Of a stretch of DNA of 64,000 nt, positions 56,065 to 64,000 are shown piece by piece (position 1 is the stretch's first letter; each line of letters begins with the position of its first letter). The stretch is from Bacteroidota bacterium (GTDB taxonomy: Bacteria; Bacteroidota; Bacteroidia; UBA4408). Under the pieces are notes generated by a model that did no database searches, was not told the DNA's origin, and saw only the letters and a list, made by a program, of their open reading frames with translations. The DNA is taken from contig JADKHO010000001.1 of NCBI GenBank assembly GCA_016721765.1, positions 1,228,001 through 1,292,000 of the forward strand. The letters run 5' to 3'. The position numbers were made by a program, and so were the translations under genes.

Positions 56065-56808
56065 TTATTTAGTCAGTAACTTCCAATTATAGATGCCCAT
56101 TTTTTTGAAGAAATACAAAAAGGATACCCTCAGCACCCCTAAACCATATTTTGAACTTCGTGCAAAATTAATACTGGAAGCTTCGTCAAAATATTTCGTA
56201 GGACAAGTTACTTCAGCAATTTCGAAACCGGCATAAAAAATTTGAGCAATCATTTCATTGTCGAATACAAAATCATCGGAGTTTTGTTGGAACTTAATTT
56301 TTTGAAGTACTTCTTTTGAGAAAGCGCGATATCCCGTATGGTATTCAGAAAGCTTTTGGTTCATCAGCACATTTTGAGTAAAAGTTAGAAATCGGTTTGC
56401 GATGTATTTATACATTGGCATACCTCCTTTTAATGCTCCTTTTCCTAATATTCTTGAACCAAAAACCACCGGATACAAATCATTCCCAATAATCGATATC
56501 ATGGCTTCTAACAGCATAGGAGTATACTGATAATCGGGGTGCAACATCACTACAATATCTGCATTTAGCTCAAGTGCTTTTGTATAACAGGATTTTTGAT
56601 TTCCGCCGTAGCCGGTATTTTTTTGATGACGGATAATGTGTTTAATTCCAATTTTTGAGGCAACTTCTACTGTGTTATCCTTGCTGTTATCATCCACAAG
56701 AATTACTTCATCCACCAAATTAAATGGAATTTCTTTATAGGTTTTTTCGAGTGTTAAAGCAGCATTGTAAGCGGGTAAAACGATGGCCACTTTTTTATTT
56801 TTAAACAT
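56065..56808 (-). CDS. Family 2 glycosyltransferase (dolichyl/polyprenyl-phosphate sugar synthase-like)
   Basis: 247 residues. GT-A fold typical of DPM1-type enzymes: VAIVLPAYNAALTLEKTY (7-24), DEVILVDDNSKDNT (about 33-46), and ADIVVMLHPDYQYTP (about 84-98) in place of the canonical DxD. GYRAFSKEVL and FDNEMIAQ supply the catalytic Asp/Glu region. No C-terminal TM helices. Such enzymes load a sugar onto undecaprenyl phosphate in the cytoplasm, to be used by GT-C enzymes outside; the neighbouring GT39-like and PIG-V-like genes fit as users. The sugar is unknown. About 110 bases separate it from the upstream gene. Confidence 0.88.
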   Translation of the reverse strand: MFKNKKVAIVLPAYNAALTLEKTYKEIPFNLVDEVILVDDNSKDNTVEVASKIGIKHIIRHQKNTGYGGNQKSCYTKALELNADIVVMLHPDYQYTPMLLEAMISIIGNDLYPVVFGSRILGKGALKGGMPMYKYIANRFLTFTQNVLMNQKLSEYHTGYRAFSKEVLQKIKFQQNSDDFVFDNEMIAQIFYAGFEIAEVTCPTKYFDEASSINFARSSKYGLGVLRVSFLYFFKKMGIYNWKLLTK

Positions 56809-56916
56809 ACGCTAATTGTTAAGAATTTAATGGGGCGCAAAAATGCAAAAATTAACTGAGAAATAGGAATTTACCGAATTGCAGAGCATCGTTTTTGCAC
56901 ATTGTTTAAAATTAAA

Positions 56917-58197
56917 CTAACCCACCCACTTTCCATTCATGAAGGAATGGAATAAAATAAGTTGAATGATACAATTAATCATATAAAGAGGAATCCAAAG
57001 CAAACTTAATTTTTCCTTCCATAAAAGAGCGAGGAATCCACTAAGATACATGGTAAGCAAAATAAACAAACTTGCAATTTTAAAACCTGAATATGCATGG
57101 AAAACCAACCAAACCATCCCTATTAATACAACAGCCCCAATTAATTGTTGCGTTGATAGTTTTGTGTGCTTATAATGGTGCAACATAAACACCATCAGGA
57201 AGGGTGTCGCAAACATGTATCGATTAATACTCAGGATTGAAGTAGTTTTTGTTGCTGCATCGATTGGATTAAAAAAAACTATACTGCACAGCACCAGAAA
57301 TAGGAATGAACATGAAAGCAAATAACTTTTATCTTGCTTATTGGAGTGTATGTTTAAACTGGCTAACCAATTTAGCAGGATTCTAAAACAAGCACCAAGG
57401 GAAAGCAATCCTACTAAGAATGCCGATGCATCCAAAGTTATTAATCGTGCCGCATCCCAAGTGGTGAGTGGAAACACCGGGATTGAGAACTTGCGGTTCC
57501 AATGCATACTTTGTGCTTTGAAATAGGCAAACCACGCACCTGTCTGATAATATTGTATCAGCACAACCAAGCCCATACCAAATAGAACGCAAAGCAAAAG
57601 TAAAAGGCTTTCTTTGATTAAAGCTGGAAGGGAAATGTCCTTTAACGAGCGCTCAAAAAGGACCATAAACACAATTGCTGGAATAAAAAACAAGGCTGTT
57701 GCTTTGGCCATTGTTGCTATTAATAGACCTATTATGCTAAATGCTTTTTGTTCCTTTTTTAATCCAATTAATAAAAGCGTACTTCCCAAAAAGAACAAAC
57801 TTTCAGCATAGGGTACGTATAAGAAAAATATACTTGGAAGTGAAAGAAAAAGTAGGATTAATTCGCGCTTCATCAGGAATGTTTGGGCTAATAGCGAAAT
57901 TGAAATAAGTGCGATAACTGCATTGAAAATGCTTATTTCGAAGGCATTCAAGCTCAATGCTTTCCACATCAGTGGAAACAAAGGAAAAAAGCCGGCATTA
58001 CTTTGGATTTTATCTGAATACGAATAACCATTTTGCACAATGGAGTTGTACCAATTTGAATCCCATTTAAGCAAAGTGGATGTATTAGGAAAGACTTGTA
58101 AAATGCCACAACTATAAAGTAAAACGTATAGGGAAATCAGCACCAAAACATGAAATACTAAAACTTTATAAAGTGCTGTTTTTTCCATAAAAAGCAT
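56917..58197 (-). CDS. PIG-V-like mannosyltransferase family membrane protein
   Basis: 426 residues from the ATG at 58197; an ATG three codons later (58188) is equally possible. About ten TM helices. The first periplasmic loop has LLKWDSNWYNSIVQNGYSY followed by NAGFFPLFPLMWK, the pattern of the PIG-V/bacterial mannosyltransferase family, with the WD Asp as likely catalytic residue. It would transfer mannose or a related hexose from a polyprenyl-phosphate donor at the outer face of the inner membrane. It starts 5 bases after the acyltransferase-module gene upstream, so it shares an operon with the O-acylation genes. Confidence 0.8.
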   Translation of the reverse strand: MLFMEKTALYKVLVFHVLVLISLYVLLYSCGILQVFPNTSTLLKWDSNWYNSIVQNGYSYSDKIQSNAGFFPLFPLMWKALSLNAFEISIFNAVIALISISLLAQTFLMKRELILLFLSLPSIFFLYVPYAESLFFLGSTLLLIGLKKEQKAFSIIGLLIATMAKATALFFIPAIVFMVLFERSLKDISLPALIKESLLLLLCVLFGMGLVVLIQYYQTGAWFAYFKAQSMHWNRKFSIPVFPLTTWDAARLITLDASAFLVGLLSLGACFRILLNWLASLNIHSNKQDKSYLLSCSFLFLVLCSIVFFNPIDAATKTTSILSINRYMFATPFLMVFMLHHYKHTKLSTQQLIGAVVLIGMVWLVFHAYSGFKIASLFILLTMYLSGFLALLWKEKLSLLWIPLYMINCIIQLILFHSFMNGKWVG

Positions 58198-58202
58198 GGT
58201 TT

Positions 58203-58649
58203 TTAGTTAACCTGCTCGTTTTTGTAGGCAGCATAAGCCTGTTCGATAAAGCCCCAGCCAAATTTAGGTAAAGTAGCCTCAGTCGCCATTATCACAACAA
58301 CTTGTTGCTTCTCGATTTCTGTTTTTAAATCAATGTCTTGAGGTGCTTTAGCTGCTTCCCAATCTTTGTTATACAGTTCCATATTGTAATACCAAAATTG
58401 ATAATTATTAAAAAGTTGGTTAATATCCGCATTGCCATAAATTCCCCAATAAAAACTGTCGGCTATGGTGGTGCAATTTACTTTAACTCTATCTTTTTCG
58501 AGTATGTGATAATGCGGATAAGCAAGAATATCACACTCCGGTCCAAAGGCTAAATTCATTCCGTTTTTGATGTCTGCATCTCGGAATTTTATTCCATTCT
58601 CCATAGAAATTGAGTCAATGACCAATTCAGGAAGCGCTATGTTTCGCAA
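58203..58649 (-). CDS. C-terminal fragment of AlgX/AlgJ-like SGNH protein (frameshifted)
   Basis: 148 codons open from a TTG. It continues the N-terminal fragment at 58792-59337 after two single-base losses. In-frame sequence upstream of the TTG (SSPYLLFSKCGIHWTTYCEI, about 58680-58735) belongs to it. Segments such as IADSFYWGIYGNAD and VVVIMATEATLPKFGWGFI match the intact paralogue at 60780-62402 (GIGDSYWWQL, VIVIMASEATYDLFPFEFI). Restoring one A in each of two A runs (about 58737-58740 and 58836-58840, seen as T runs on the + strand) gives one 378-residue protein; 1135 plus 2 bases is divisible by three. Confidence 0.75.
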   Translation of the reverse strand: MRNIALPELVIDSISMENGIKFRDADIKNGMNLAFGPECDILAYPHYHILEKDRVKVNCTTIADSFYWGIYGNADINQLFNNYQFWYYNMELYNKDWEAAKAPQDIDLKTEIEKQQVVVIMATEATLPKFGWGFIEQAYAAYKNEQVN

Positions 58650-58791
58650 CTTACCGATGTATTTTAGCAGACTGTCTTTTGCAAGTATTTCGCAATAGGT
58701 TGTCCAATGAATTCCGCATTTTGAAAATAATAAATAGGGGCTGCTGTCTTTTGTTTGATAAAATAGGACATAAAGTCCAGCACATTCAACT

Positions 58792-59337
58792 TTAAAGCTT
58801 TGGCAGTTTTAACATAGTATTCGTAATTAGTAATACTTTTTCACTTCTTAAACTATCCGGAATAAATTCAGGATAATAAGATGCTTTGCCTGGATTAAAT
58901 ACTAAAATTAGGTCAATGTTTTTTTTCTTAAGTGCAGTCGTTAAAAATTGAACTTTAGCTAAAACATGATCGATGCTGTCCTTACCAACAAAATCGCGCC
59001 CATAATAGGCATTGATGTAGCTCAGTTCATATAAATAATTTTCTTTCCCGATAATTACACCATTCGCTTTTGCCTTTCGATAGAGGCTATATGCCACTTG
59101 ATTATTCAGTCGAATGAAATAATTTCTGAACCCAAATTTTTCATTTAAATAGGATTCCATTTCTTTTTGGTAATCCCCTTCCATCCATCGGCTGAAATCG
59201 AAAAGTGGCTTTTGACTTTCTGTAATGGCACCAAACAAAGGTTTAACTTTTACCATTCCGGTAAGCTGTTGCAGCAATGGAAGGAGTACTAACATTCCCA
59301 TAAATACAAAAAGTAACCGCGTTTTTTTAGTTCCCAT
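58792..59337 (-). CDS. N-terminal fragment of AlgX/AlgJ-like SGNH protein (frameshifted)
   Basis: 181 codons from the ATG at 59337; the last dozen or so are out of frame. An N-terminal membrane anchor (LLFVFMGMLVLLPLLQQL) is followed by FGFRNYFIRLNNQVAYSLY, GVIIGKENYLYELSYINAYYG and IDLILVFNPGKASYYPEF, hallmarks of the periplasmic ALGX/ALGJ-type family that works with MBOAT acyltransferases to O-acetylate exopolysaccharides. The MBOAT gene ends 3 bases before this start on the same strand. The paralogue at 60780-62402 has the same arrangement. The break is probably a homopolymer error, but inactivation is possible. Confidence 0.78.
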   Translation of the reverse strand: MGTKKTRLLFVFMGMLVLLPLLQQLTGMVKVKPLFGAITESQKPLFDFSRWMEGDYQKEMESYLNEKFGFRNYFIRLNNQVAYSLYRKAKANGVIIGKENYLYELSYINAYYGRDFVGKDSIDHVLAKVQFLTTALKKKNIDLILVFNPGKASYYPEFIPDSLRSEKVLLITNTMLKLPKL

Positions 59338-59340
59338 TTT

Positions 59341-60768
59341 TTAAAATCTAAAATAAATAAATGGATTAAAACCGGTGCCCGTGATGGAGGCAATACTGAG
59401 CGTGAATAGGCAAATTGCAACTAAGCTTAATACAAGGTGAGCTCTAAACGTATGCGTTTTAGAATACAACCATTCTTGAATTTGCAGCCCTTTGTTGAAG
59501 GATGTGAAAAATGCAAATAGCGTTCCTATCACAAAAATGCTAATCGTTTCGGGGCTGAGAAGCGTTAAATTTACTTGGGTACCTTTAAATGAAAATAGTT
59601 TTTCAATAAAAAAAATAGCATCGTCAAAATGTTCCAACCTAAAAAATACCCATCCAATCATAACTATAATAAAGGTTAGGACTGTTTTAATGAGTGGATG
59701 AATTTTCTTGTACCACTCAAGTAAAAAGCCACGTTCTAGAATGAGGAATAAACCATGATAGGCTCCCCAAATAATAAAATTCCACGAAGCGCCATGCCAA
59801 AATCCGGAAGCTAAAAACACTAGCCAAAGGTTGAGATATAAGCGCCTTTTTGAAACTTTATTTCCGCCTAATGGAATGTAAAGGTAATTGCGCATCCATG
59901 CACCAAGGGTGATGTGCCAACGTCGCCAAAAATCGGTTATACTTTGCGCTGTATAGGGATTATTGAAATTTTCGGGAAACACAAAGCCCATCATCATTCC
60001 CAAGCCAAGTGCCATATCGGAATAGCCGGAAAAGTCGAAATATATTTGGAAAGTATAAGCTAAAATTCCTAGCCAGGCTGAAAGGGTAGAAAGATCGTTC
60101 AAACTTCCGTTTAATAAATTATCGGCATACGCTCCCATTACATTTGCAATCAACACTTTTTTAGAAAGACCGAGCACAAAGCGTATAAATCCGTTTAATT
60201 TAAATTGAATGGTATCGTTTTTAGAGCGATCGGTTATTTGATCTGCAATTTCGTGGAAACGAATAATTGGTCCGGCAATTAATTTAGGGAACAGAATAAT
60301 ATACAATTGATAATCCCAAAAATTTTTCAATGGAGCATGCACCCTTCTGTACACATCCACCACGTATGTTACAGTTTCGAAGGTGTAAAATGATATTCCA
60401 ATGGGCAGGAGAAGTTGTGTCCATTCCAACTCCACAAAGCCGAAAGAATAAAGCATTTCATTAATGTTTTGAACAAAAAAATTGCAATATTTAAAGTAGA
60501 AAAGCAAGCCCAAATTCATGCTCAGAGAGAGTACGAGAAAGAGTTTTTGCTGCCATTTTTTGGATGCGTAATACATCTTCCGAACTAGGAAGAAATCCAA
60601 AACCGTGGTGCCGATGATGACAAAAATAAATTTGGGTGCTCCCCAACTGTAAAAAAATATACTTGAAAGCAGAATGAAAAAATTACGGAAACGTGCAGGA
60701 ATACTATAATAGAAAATGAAAAAGAGCGGTAAAAAATAAAGTAAAAAAATAACAGAGCTGAATACCAT
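59341..60768 (-). CDS. MBOAT family O-acyltransferase (AlgI-like), copy 1
   Basis: 475 residues, about the length of AlgI. Multi-pass membrane enzyme moving acyl (usually acetyl) groups across the membrane to an extracellular glycan. AlgI-like signatures: LLPIGISFYTFETVTYVVDVYR (read in two halves, about 120-141), LIAGPIIRFHEI, DFSGYSDMALGLG, FWRRWHITLGAWMRNYLYIP and GFWHGASWNFIIWG with the presumed catalytic His near residue 325. It forms a pair with the frameshifted AlgX-like gene downstream and resembles the second MBOAT gene at 62407-63834 over its full length, with identical length. The acceptor glycan is unknown. Confidence 0.92.
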   Translation of the reverse strand: MVFSSVIFLLYFLPLFFIFYYSIPARFRNFFILLSSIFFYSWGAPKFIFVIIGTTVLDFFLVRKMYYASKKWQQKLFLVLSLSMNLGLLFYFKYCNFFVQNINEMLYSFGFVELEWTQLLLPIGISFYTFETVTYVVDVYRRVHAPLKNFWDYQLYIILFPKLIAGPIIRFHEIADQITDRSKNDTIQFKLNGFIRFVLGLSKKVLIANVMGAYADNLLNGSLNDLSTLSAWLGILAYTFQIYFDFSGYSDMALGLGMMMGFVFPENFNNPYTAQSITDFWRRWHITLGAWMRNYLYIPLGGNKVSKRRLYLNLWLVFLASGFWHGASWNFIIWGAYHGLFLILERGFLLEWYKKIHPLIKTVLTFIIVMIGWVFFRLEHFDDAIFFIEKLFSFKGTQVNLTLLSPETISIFVIGTLFAFFTSFNKGLQIQEWLYSKTHTFRAHLVLSLVAICLFTLSIASITGTGFNPFIYFRF

Positions 60769-60779
60769 TTTTTGTTAGG

Positions 60780-62402
60780 CTATTTTTTCCAACGTTTTTC
60801 ATCCAACACTCGTTTTATTTCCCAAGCCATAGCTTCGTTAAATGAAATGTGGTGTTGCATGGCTGAAGCTTCAATTGCGGTTAAGCGTTCTTTGCTTTGG
60901 CGAATTTCCTTTTTAATTTGATTCATGCTTTGGATCGCTTCTTCCGTCCCATAATCCATATCGTATCCAAATGCTGCGTCTAAATCAATTTGCTCTTCAA
61001 GTGAAATATATCGTTCTGCGGCTTTTTTCATTACTGCTGCAAACCACTCCGGATTGCCGGTAATTTTTCCCCGATAGCTATGCACAACTGAATCAATAAA
61101 ATGCTTCGGAGCTTTATATGCAGTCATATCATTATCAATAACATATTCAATATCGCGCAGCATTTGCTCGTTTTCAGTGATATTATTTTTGGCTGCTTTT
61201 TGTTTAATATCGGCCTGCCAGTTGGAATCCTTGCTGACATTTCCTTTGAGCCACTCTACTTTTTCTTGTTTCGTCATGCATAAAATCGGATAGGCTTTAT
61301 CAATAAACTCAAATGGAAAAAGGTCATAGGTTGCTTCTGAGGCCATGATAACAATTACATCCCTTTCGAGCAATTCATCACCATAATTTAATCCTCCAAA
61401 ACCATCTTCTCTTTTTTTATTCTCCACATAAATACTTTTGTTGTAATACCAATAAACGTCACGTTTAAAGAATTTTTCCGGAAGCTCAAGTCCTGTCAAT
61501 TGCCACCAATAGCTATCGCCAATGCCCAATACATCCGGCCGAACTTGTTTTTCGTATTTATGCGTACTCAGCTTAAAATAAGGAACCGGTTGGTGGAAAA
61601 GTGCGTGAGGTAAATTCATCAGTTCTTCTGCATCGTGTTCTTGCTCTCTTAAGCTGTCGCTGAGGTAAACTCTATATGAGGTTACGTCCGGCAAATCAAT
61701 ATTTCGTAAGTGTTCAATGTAATGTACAAGTGTATCGGTAGTGAGATAGGTCCCGTGTGGCGTATAATGCACACCCAGTTCGGGATATAAGGCATAGCGC
61801 GTCTTTCTTTTTAATGAAAGAAACCAGGAATTTAAATCCAAATAATTTACACCGGATTTTGTAAAAGCTGCAGAGTAAGCACTAAGATTTGTTTCAGCTT
61901 TTTTTTGCTTGTTCATATACTCCGGCAAAAACTCACTGTAAAAAGATGCCTTACCGGGAGCAAAAATTACAATTAAATCAACTCCCTGATTTTTCAATGT
62001 ATCCTGAATTTGCTTTAGTTTGCGCACATTTTCATCCACCTTGTCTTGCCCAATAAAATTGAGTCCCATGTAATTGTTTGTATAGCTGGTGAGATACAAA
62101 TAGTTGTATTTTCCAACCACCACACCGGGCGCATCGCTTTGGTGAAAAAGTCGAAATTTCAAGTTATTCAGGAGGCGAATCAGATAGGCTCTTGCACCAA
62201 AATTATGGTCAATATATTTATTGAATTGTTCTTGGTATTCTCCTGATTTTAAAGCAGCAAGAGTTAATTTAGGTTTTTCAAAATTTTCAAATGTTCCTTT
62301 TAAAGGCGCAACTGTAAAGATGTTTTTTTTCTTCTGGAGGTAGGGAAAAACAAGACATCCAAGGATTGAAAAATAGAGCAGGTATTTTATCGCTTTTTCC
62401 AT
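60780..62402 (-). CDS. AlgX/AlgJ-like SGNH-type periplasmic O-acetylation protein
   Basis: 540 residues from the ATG at 62402; an in-frame extension to 62477 overlaps the MBOAT gene and is rejected because MEKAIKYLLYFSILGCLVF is a natural membrane anchor. Family features: FGARAYLIRLLNNLKFRLF, GVVVGKYNYLYLTSYTNNYMG, VDLIVIFAPGKASFYSEF, GVHYTPHGTY (about 210-219) and GIGDSYWW (about 293-300), the last two at the positions of the SGNH His and Ser motifs. The Asp of the usual D-x-H is Gly here. The C-terminal 150 residues (about 390-540) are charged and helical and are missing in the paralogue at 58203-59337. The MBOAT gene lies 4 bases upstream and a second MBOAT 11 bases downstream. Confidence 0.85.
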   Translation of the reverse strand: MEKAIKYLLYFSILGCLVFPYLQKKKNIFTVAPLKGTFENFEKPKLTLAALKSGEYQEQFNKYIDHNFGARAYLIRLLNNLKFRLFHQSDAPGVVVGKYNYLYLTSYTNNYMGLNFIGQDKVDENVRKLKQIQDTLKNQGVDLIVIFAPGKASFYSEFLPEYMNKQKKAETNLSAYSAAFTKSGVNYLDLNSWFLSLKRKTRYALYPELGVHYTPHGTYLTTDTLVHYIEHLRNIDLPDVTSYRVYLSDSLREQEHDAEELMNLPHALFHQPVPYFKLSTHKYEKQVRPDVLGIGDSYWWQLTGLELPEKFFKRDVYWYYNKSIYVENKKREDGFGGLNYGDELLERDVIVIMASEATYDLFPFEFIDKAYPILCMTKQEKVEWLKGNVSKDSNWQADIKQKAAKNNITENEQMLRDIEYVIDNDMTAYKAPKHFIDSVVHSYRGKITGNPEWFAAVMKKAAERYISLEEQIDLDAAFGYDMDYGTEEAIQSMNQIKKEIRQSKERLTAIEASAMQHHISFNEAMAWEIKRVLDEKRWKK

Positions 62403-62406
62403 TTCC

Positions 62407-63834
62407 TTAAAATCTGAAATAAATAAAGGGATTAAAATTACTCGAAGTAATGGCTGCCACAGATAGCATAAATACAATAACGGCAGCAGCAGTCATGACT
62501 ATGTTTCCTTTAATTCCATAATAGGAATAGTAGATGGCTTGCTGGATTTTTTCACCCCATTTAAAACTGGTAAGGAATGAAAACAAAATGGCCAAAGCAC
62601 CAAAAAATAAAAATTGATTATCGAGTAAAGCACCATCAACAAAGAAGTTAAAATCAACTAATTTTTTTATCATCGCCACCGCAAAACTAAAGGAGTTTGC
62701 TCTAAAAAATATCCAACCAATAACAACTACAATAAAGCAAATTAGAGTAGCAGGAATTTTACCGATTTTAGCATAAAACTTTAACAAAAAGGCACGCTCC
62801 AACACCAGCCATATTCCATGATAAATGCCCCAAATTATAAAGGTCCAAGCAGCACCATGCCAAAAACCGGAGGCTAAAAACACAAACCATAAATTAAAGT
62901 ACAAACGACTTTTGGAATCTACCTTGCTTCCACCTAGTGGTATGTAAAGGTAGTTGCGCATCCAGTTACCAAGTGTCATGTGCCACCTGCGCCAAAATTC
63001 TGTAATGCTTTGTGAGGTATACGGATTGTTAAAATTTTCGGGGAATTTAAAGCCCATAATTTTGCCCAAGCCTATTGCCATATCGGAATATCCCGAGAAA
63101 TCGAAATATATTTGAAAGGTATAGGCAAGTGCTCCTAACCATGCAGTTCCGGCAGTAAGCGTGGTGACATCGGCATTAAAAATAGCATCGGCTTTTGCAG
63201 CCATAACATTGGCAATAAAAACTTTTTTACCCAGTCCGATACAAAAGCGATAAAAACCGGTGAGCATGTTATCGATATTGTAATTGGCGGAACGATCGCT
63301 TATTTGATCTGAAATTTCATGGTAACGCACAATAGGTCCGGCAATCAGTTTTGGAAATAAAATAATGTACATTTGGTAATTCCAAAAATTATTGAGCGGC
63401 TTGTGCACTCTTCGGTAAACATCAATGGCATAGGTTAAACTTTCGAAGGTGTAAAAGGAAATTCCAATAGGTAATAAAACATTCGTCCACCGCACTTCAT
63501 GAATCCCAACCGAGTGTAGTATTAGGTTAAAATTGGCTACAAAAAAGTTACAATATTTGAAATAAAACAACATGCCCAAGTTCAGGCAAAGCGACAATAC
63601 CAAAAACAGACGTCTGCGTTTTTCTGTTTGAGCATTGTGCATGATTTTTACCAGAAAAAAATCGGCGGTTGTGGTACCTAAAATGGCAAAAATAAAGAGG
63701 GGAGCTCCCCATGCATAAAAGCCAATACTCCCCAAGAGAATGACAAGATTTTTCAGTTTTGCTGGAGTAATAAAATACACCAGTAAAAATGCCGGCAAAA
63801 AATAAAGAAGGAAGATAACACTGCTAAATACCAT
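62407..63834 (-). CDS. MBOAT family O-acyltransferase (AlgI-like), copy 2
   Basis: 475 residues. The same family and layout as the MBOAT gene at 59341-60768: VFSSVIFLLYFLPAFLL start, VLLPIGISFYTFESLTYAID, KLIAGPIVRYHEI, YFDFSGYSDMAIGLG, FWRRWHMTLGNWMRNYLYIP, GFWHGAAWTFIIWG with the presumed catalytic His, and the same SNFNPFIYFRF-type C-terminus. Many substitutions between the copies show that the duplication is not recent. It is followed after 4 bases by its AlgX-like partner (60780-62402) and preceded after 4 bases by another leftward gene at the window edge, so it belongs to the acylation and glycan operon. Confidence 0.92.
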   Translation of the reverse strand: MVFSSVIFLLYFLPAFLLVYFITPAKLKNLVILLGSIGFYAWGAPLFIFAILGTTTADFFLVKIMHNAQTEKRRRLFLVLSLCLNLGMLFYFKYCNFFVANFNLILHSVGIHEVRWTNVLLPIGISFYTFESLTYAIDVYRRVHKPLNNFWNYQMYIILFPKLIAGPIVRYHEISDQISDRSANYNIDNMLTGFYRFCIGLGKKVFIANVMAAKADAIFNADVTTLTAGTAWLGALAYTFQIYFDFSGYSDMAIGLGKIMGFKFPENFNNPYTSQSITEFWRRWHMTLGNWMRNYLYIPLGGSKVDSKSRLYFNLWFVFLASGFWHGAAWTFIIWGIYHGIWLVLERAFLLKFYAKIGKIPATLICFIVVVIGWIFFRANSFSFAVAMIKKLVDFNFFVDGALLDNQFLFFGALAILFSFLTSFKWGEKIQQAIYYSYYGIKGNIVMTAAAVIVFMLSVAAITSSNFNPFIYFRF

Positions 63835-63838
63835 ACGT

Positions 63839-64000
63839 TTATTCTACTTCTACAGATAATATTTCACCTACAATATCTTTGCTCGGATAGGGAACAAAGT
63901 TTTGTTTAAAAGGCGCTAGGGCCACCATTCTTGATTGTGCCACTCCTGTGTAAAAATCATTACCATTTGATTGTTAGGAATGCTGCTGAACTCATCTGTC
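63839..64000 (-). CDS. C-terminal end of an unidentified gene (partial, apparent frameshift)
   Basis: Only about the last 54 codons lie in the window. From the edge the frame reads DEFSSIPNNQMVMIFTQEWH up to NQEWWP and a stop at about 63916-63918. Adding one C to the CCC (GGG at 63919-63921 on the + strand) lets it continue in the other frame as LAPFKQNFVPYPSKDIVG to EILSVEVE and the stop at 63839. It sits 4 bases upstream of MBOAT copy 2 on the same strand. A polysaccharide-deacetylase-like C-terminus is conceivable, but too little is visible to assign a family. Confidence 0.45.

Overview
The window comes from a low-GC, gliding-type member of the Bacteroidota. The evidence is family-level: type IX secretion (T9SS) sorting domains of both kinds (type B on the proteins ending at 26868 and starting at 45874, type A on the proteins at 35958-37406 and 37414-39267), a PorP/SprF protein, a PorE-like OmpA protein, the gliding ATPase GldA, the futalosine menaquinone enzyme MqnC, the FtsX-DUF3098-UppP gene order, and promoters resembling the Bacteroidota TTTG/TANNTTTG pattern rather than E. 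coli -35/-10 boxes. I cannot name a genus.

Region 1 (1-30006, + strand) is a surface-adhesin operon. It opens inside a SprB-like giant adhesin gene whose 5' end lies off the window. About 54.7 copies of an 83-residue (249 bp) Ig/PKD-like repeat are followed by two diverged copies, 43 cadherin-like (tandem-95) repeats and a type B T9SS sorting domain, about 8,950 residues inside the window. One extra G at 3803-3804 splits the reading frame. PorP/SprF and a PorE-like TPR/beta-propeller/OmpA protein follow, which are expected to export and anchor the adhesin.

Region 2 (30013-52214) is mostly housekeeping: RNA methyltransferase, uppP, a DUF3098 protein, ftsX, leuS, two type A T9SS cargo proteins, a DUF3108 protein, tryptophan 2,3-dioxygenase, metF, riboflavin synthase, a type B T9SS fibronectin-like protein, mqnC, a phosphate uptake pair (DUF47/PhoU-like plus PiT) behind a Pho-box-like triple repeat, gldA, rsgA, dtd and mazG.

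Region 3 (52234-64000, - strand) is a cell-surface glycan locus: GT-C type membrane glycosyltransferases, a GT2 enzyme, a PIG-V-like mannosyltransferase, and two tandem pairs of MBOAT O-acyltransferase plus AlgX/AlgJ-like SGNH protein. Several genes here are interrupted by single-base indels in short homopolymers. Each becomes one full-length family member when a single base is restored, so residual sequencing error is the simplest reading, although real decay or phase variation cannot be excluded from sequence alone.

The most striking observations are: the absence of any Lys or Arg codon in about 8,560 consecutive adhesin codons; block-wise homogenisation of the 249 bp array; a 9-C tract in the first codons of a T9SS cargo gene; a triple TTAACA repeat at exact 11 bp spacing before the phosphate transporter; and the duplicated acyltransferase modules. 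No tRNA, rRNA, CRISPR array, insertion sequence or phage gene was recognised. No gene-free stretch exceeds 300 bases.
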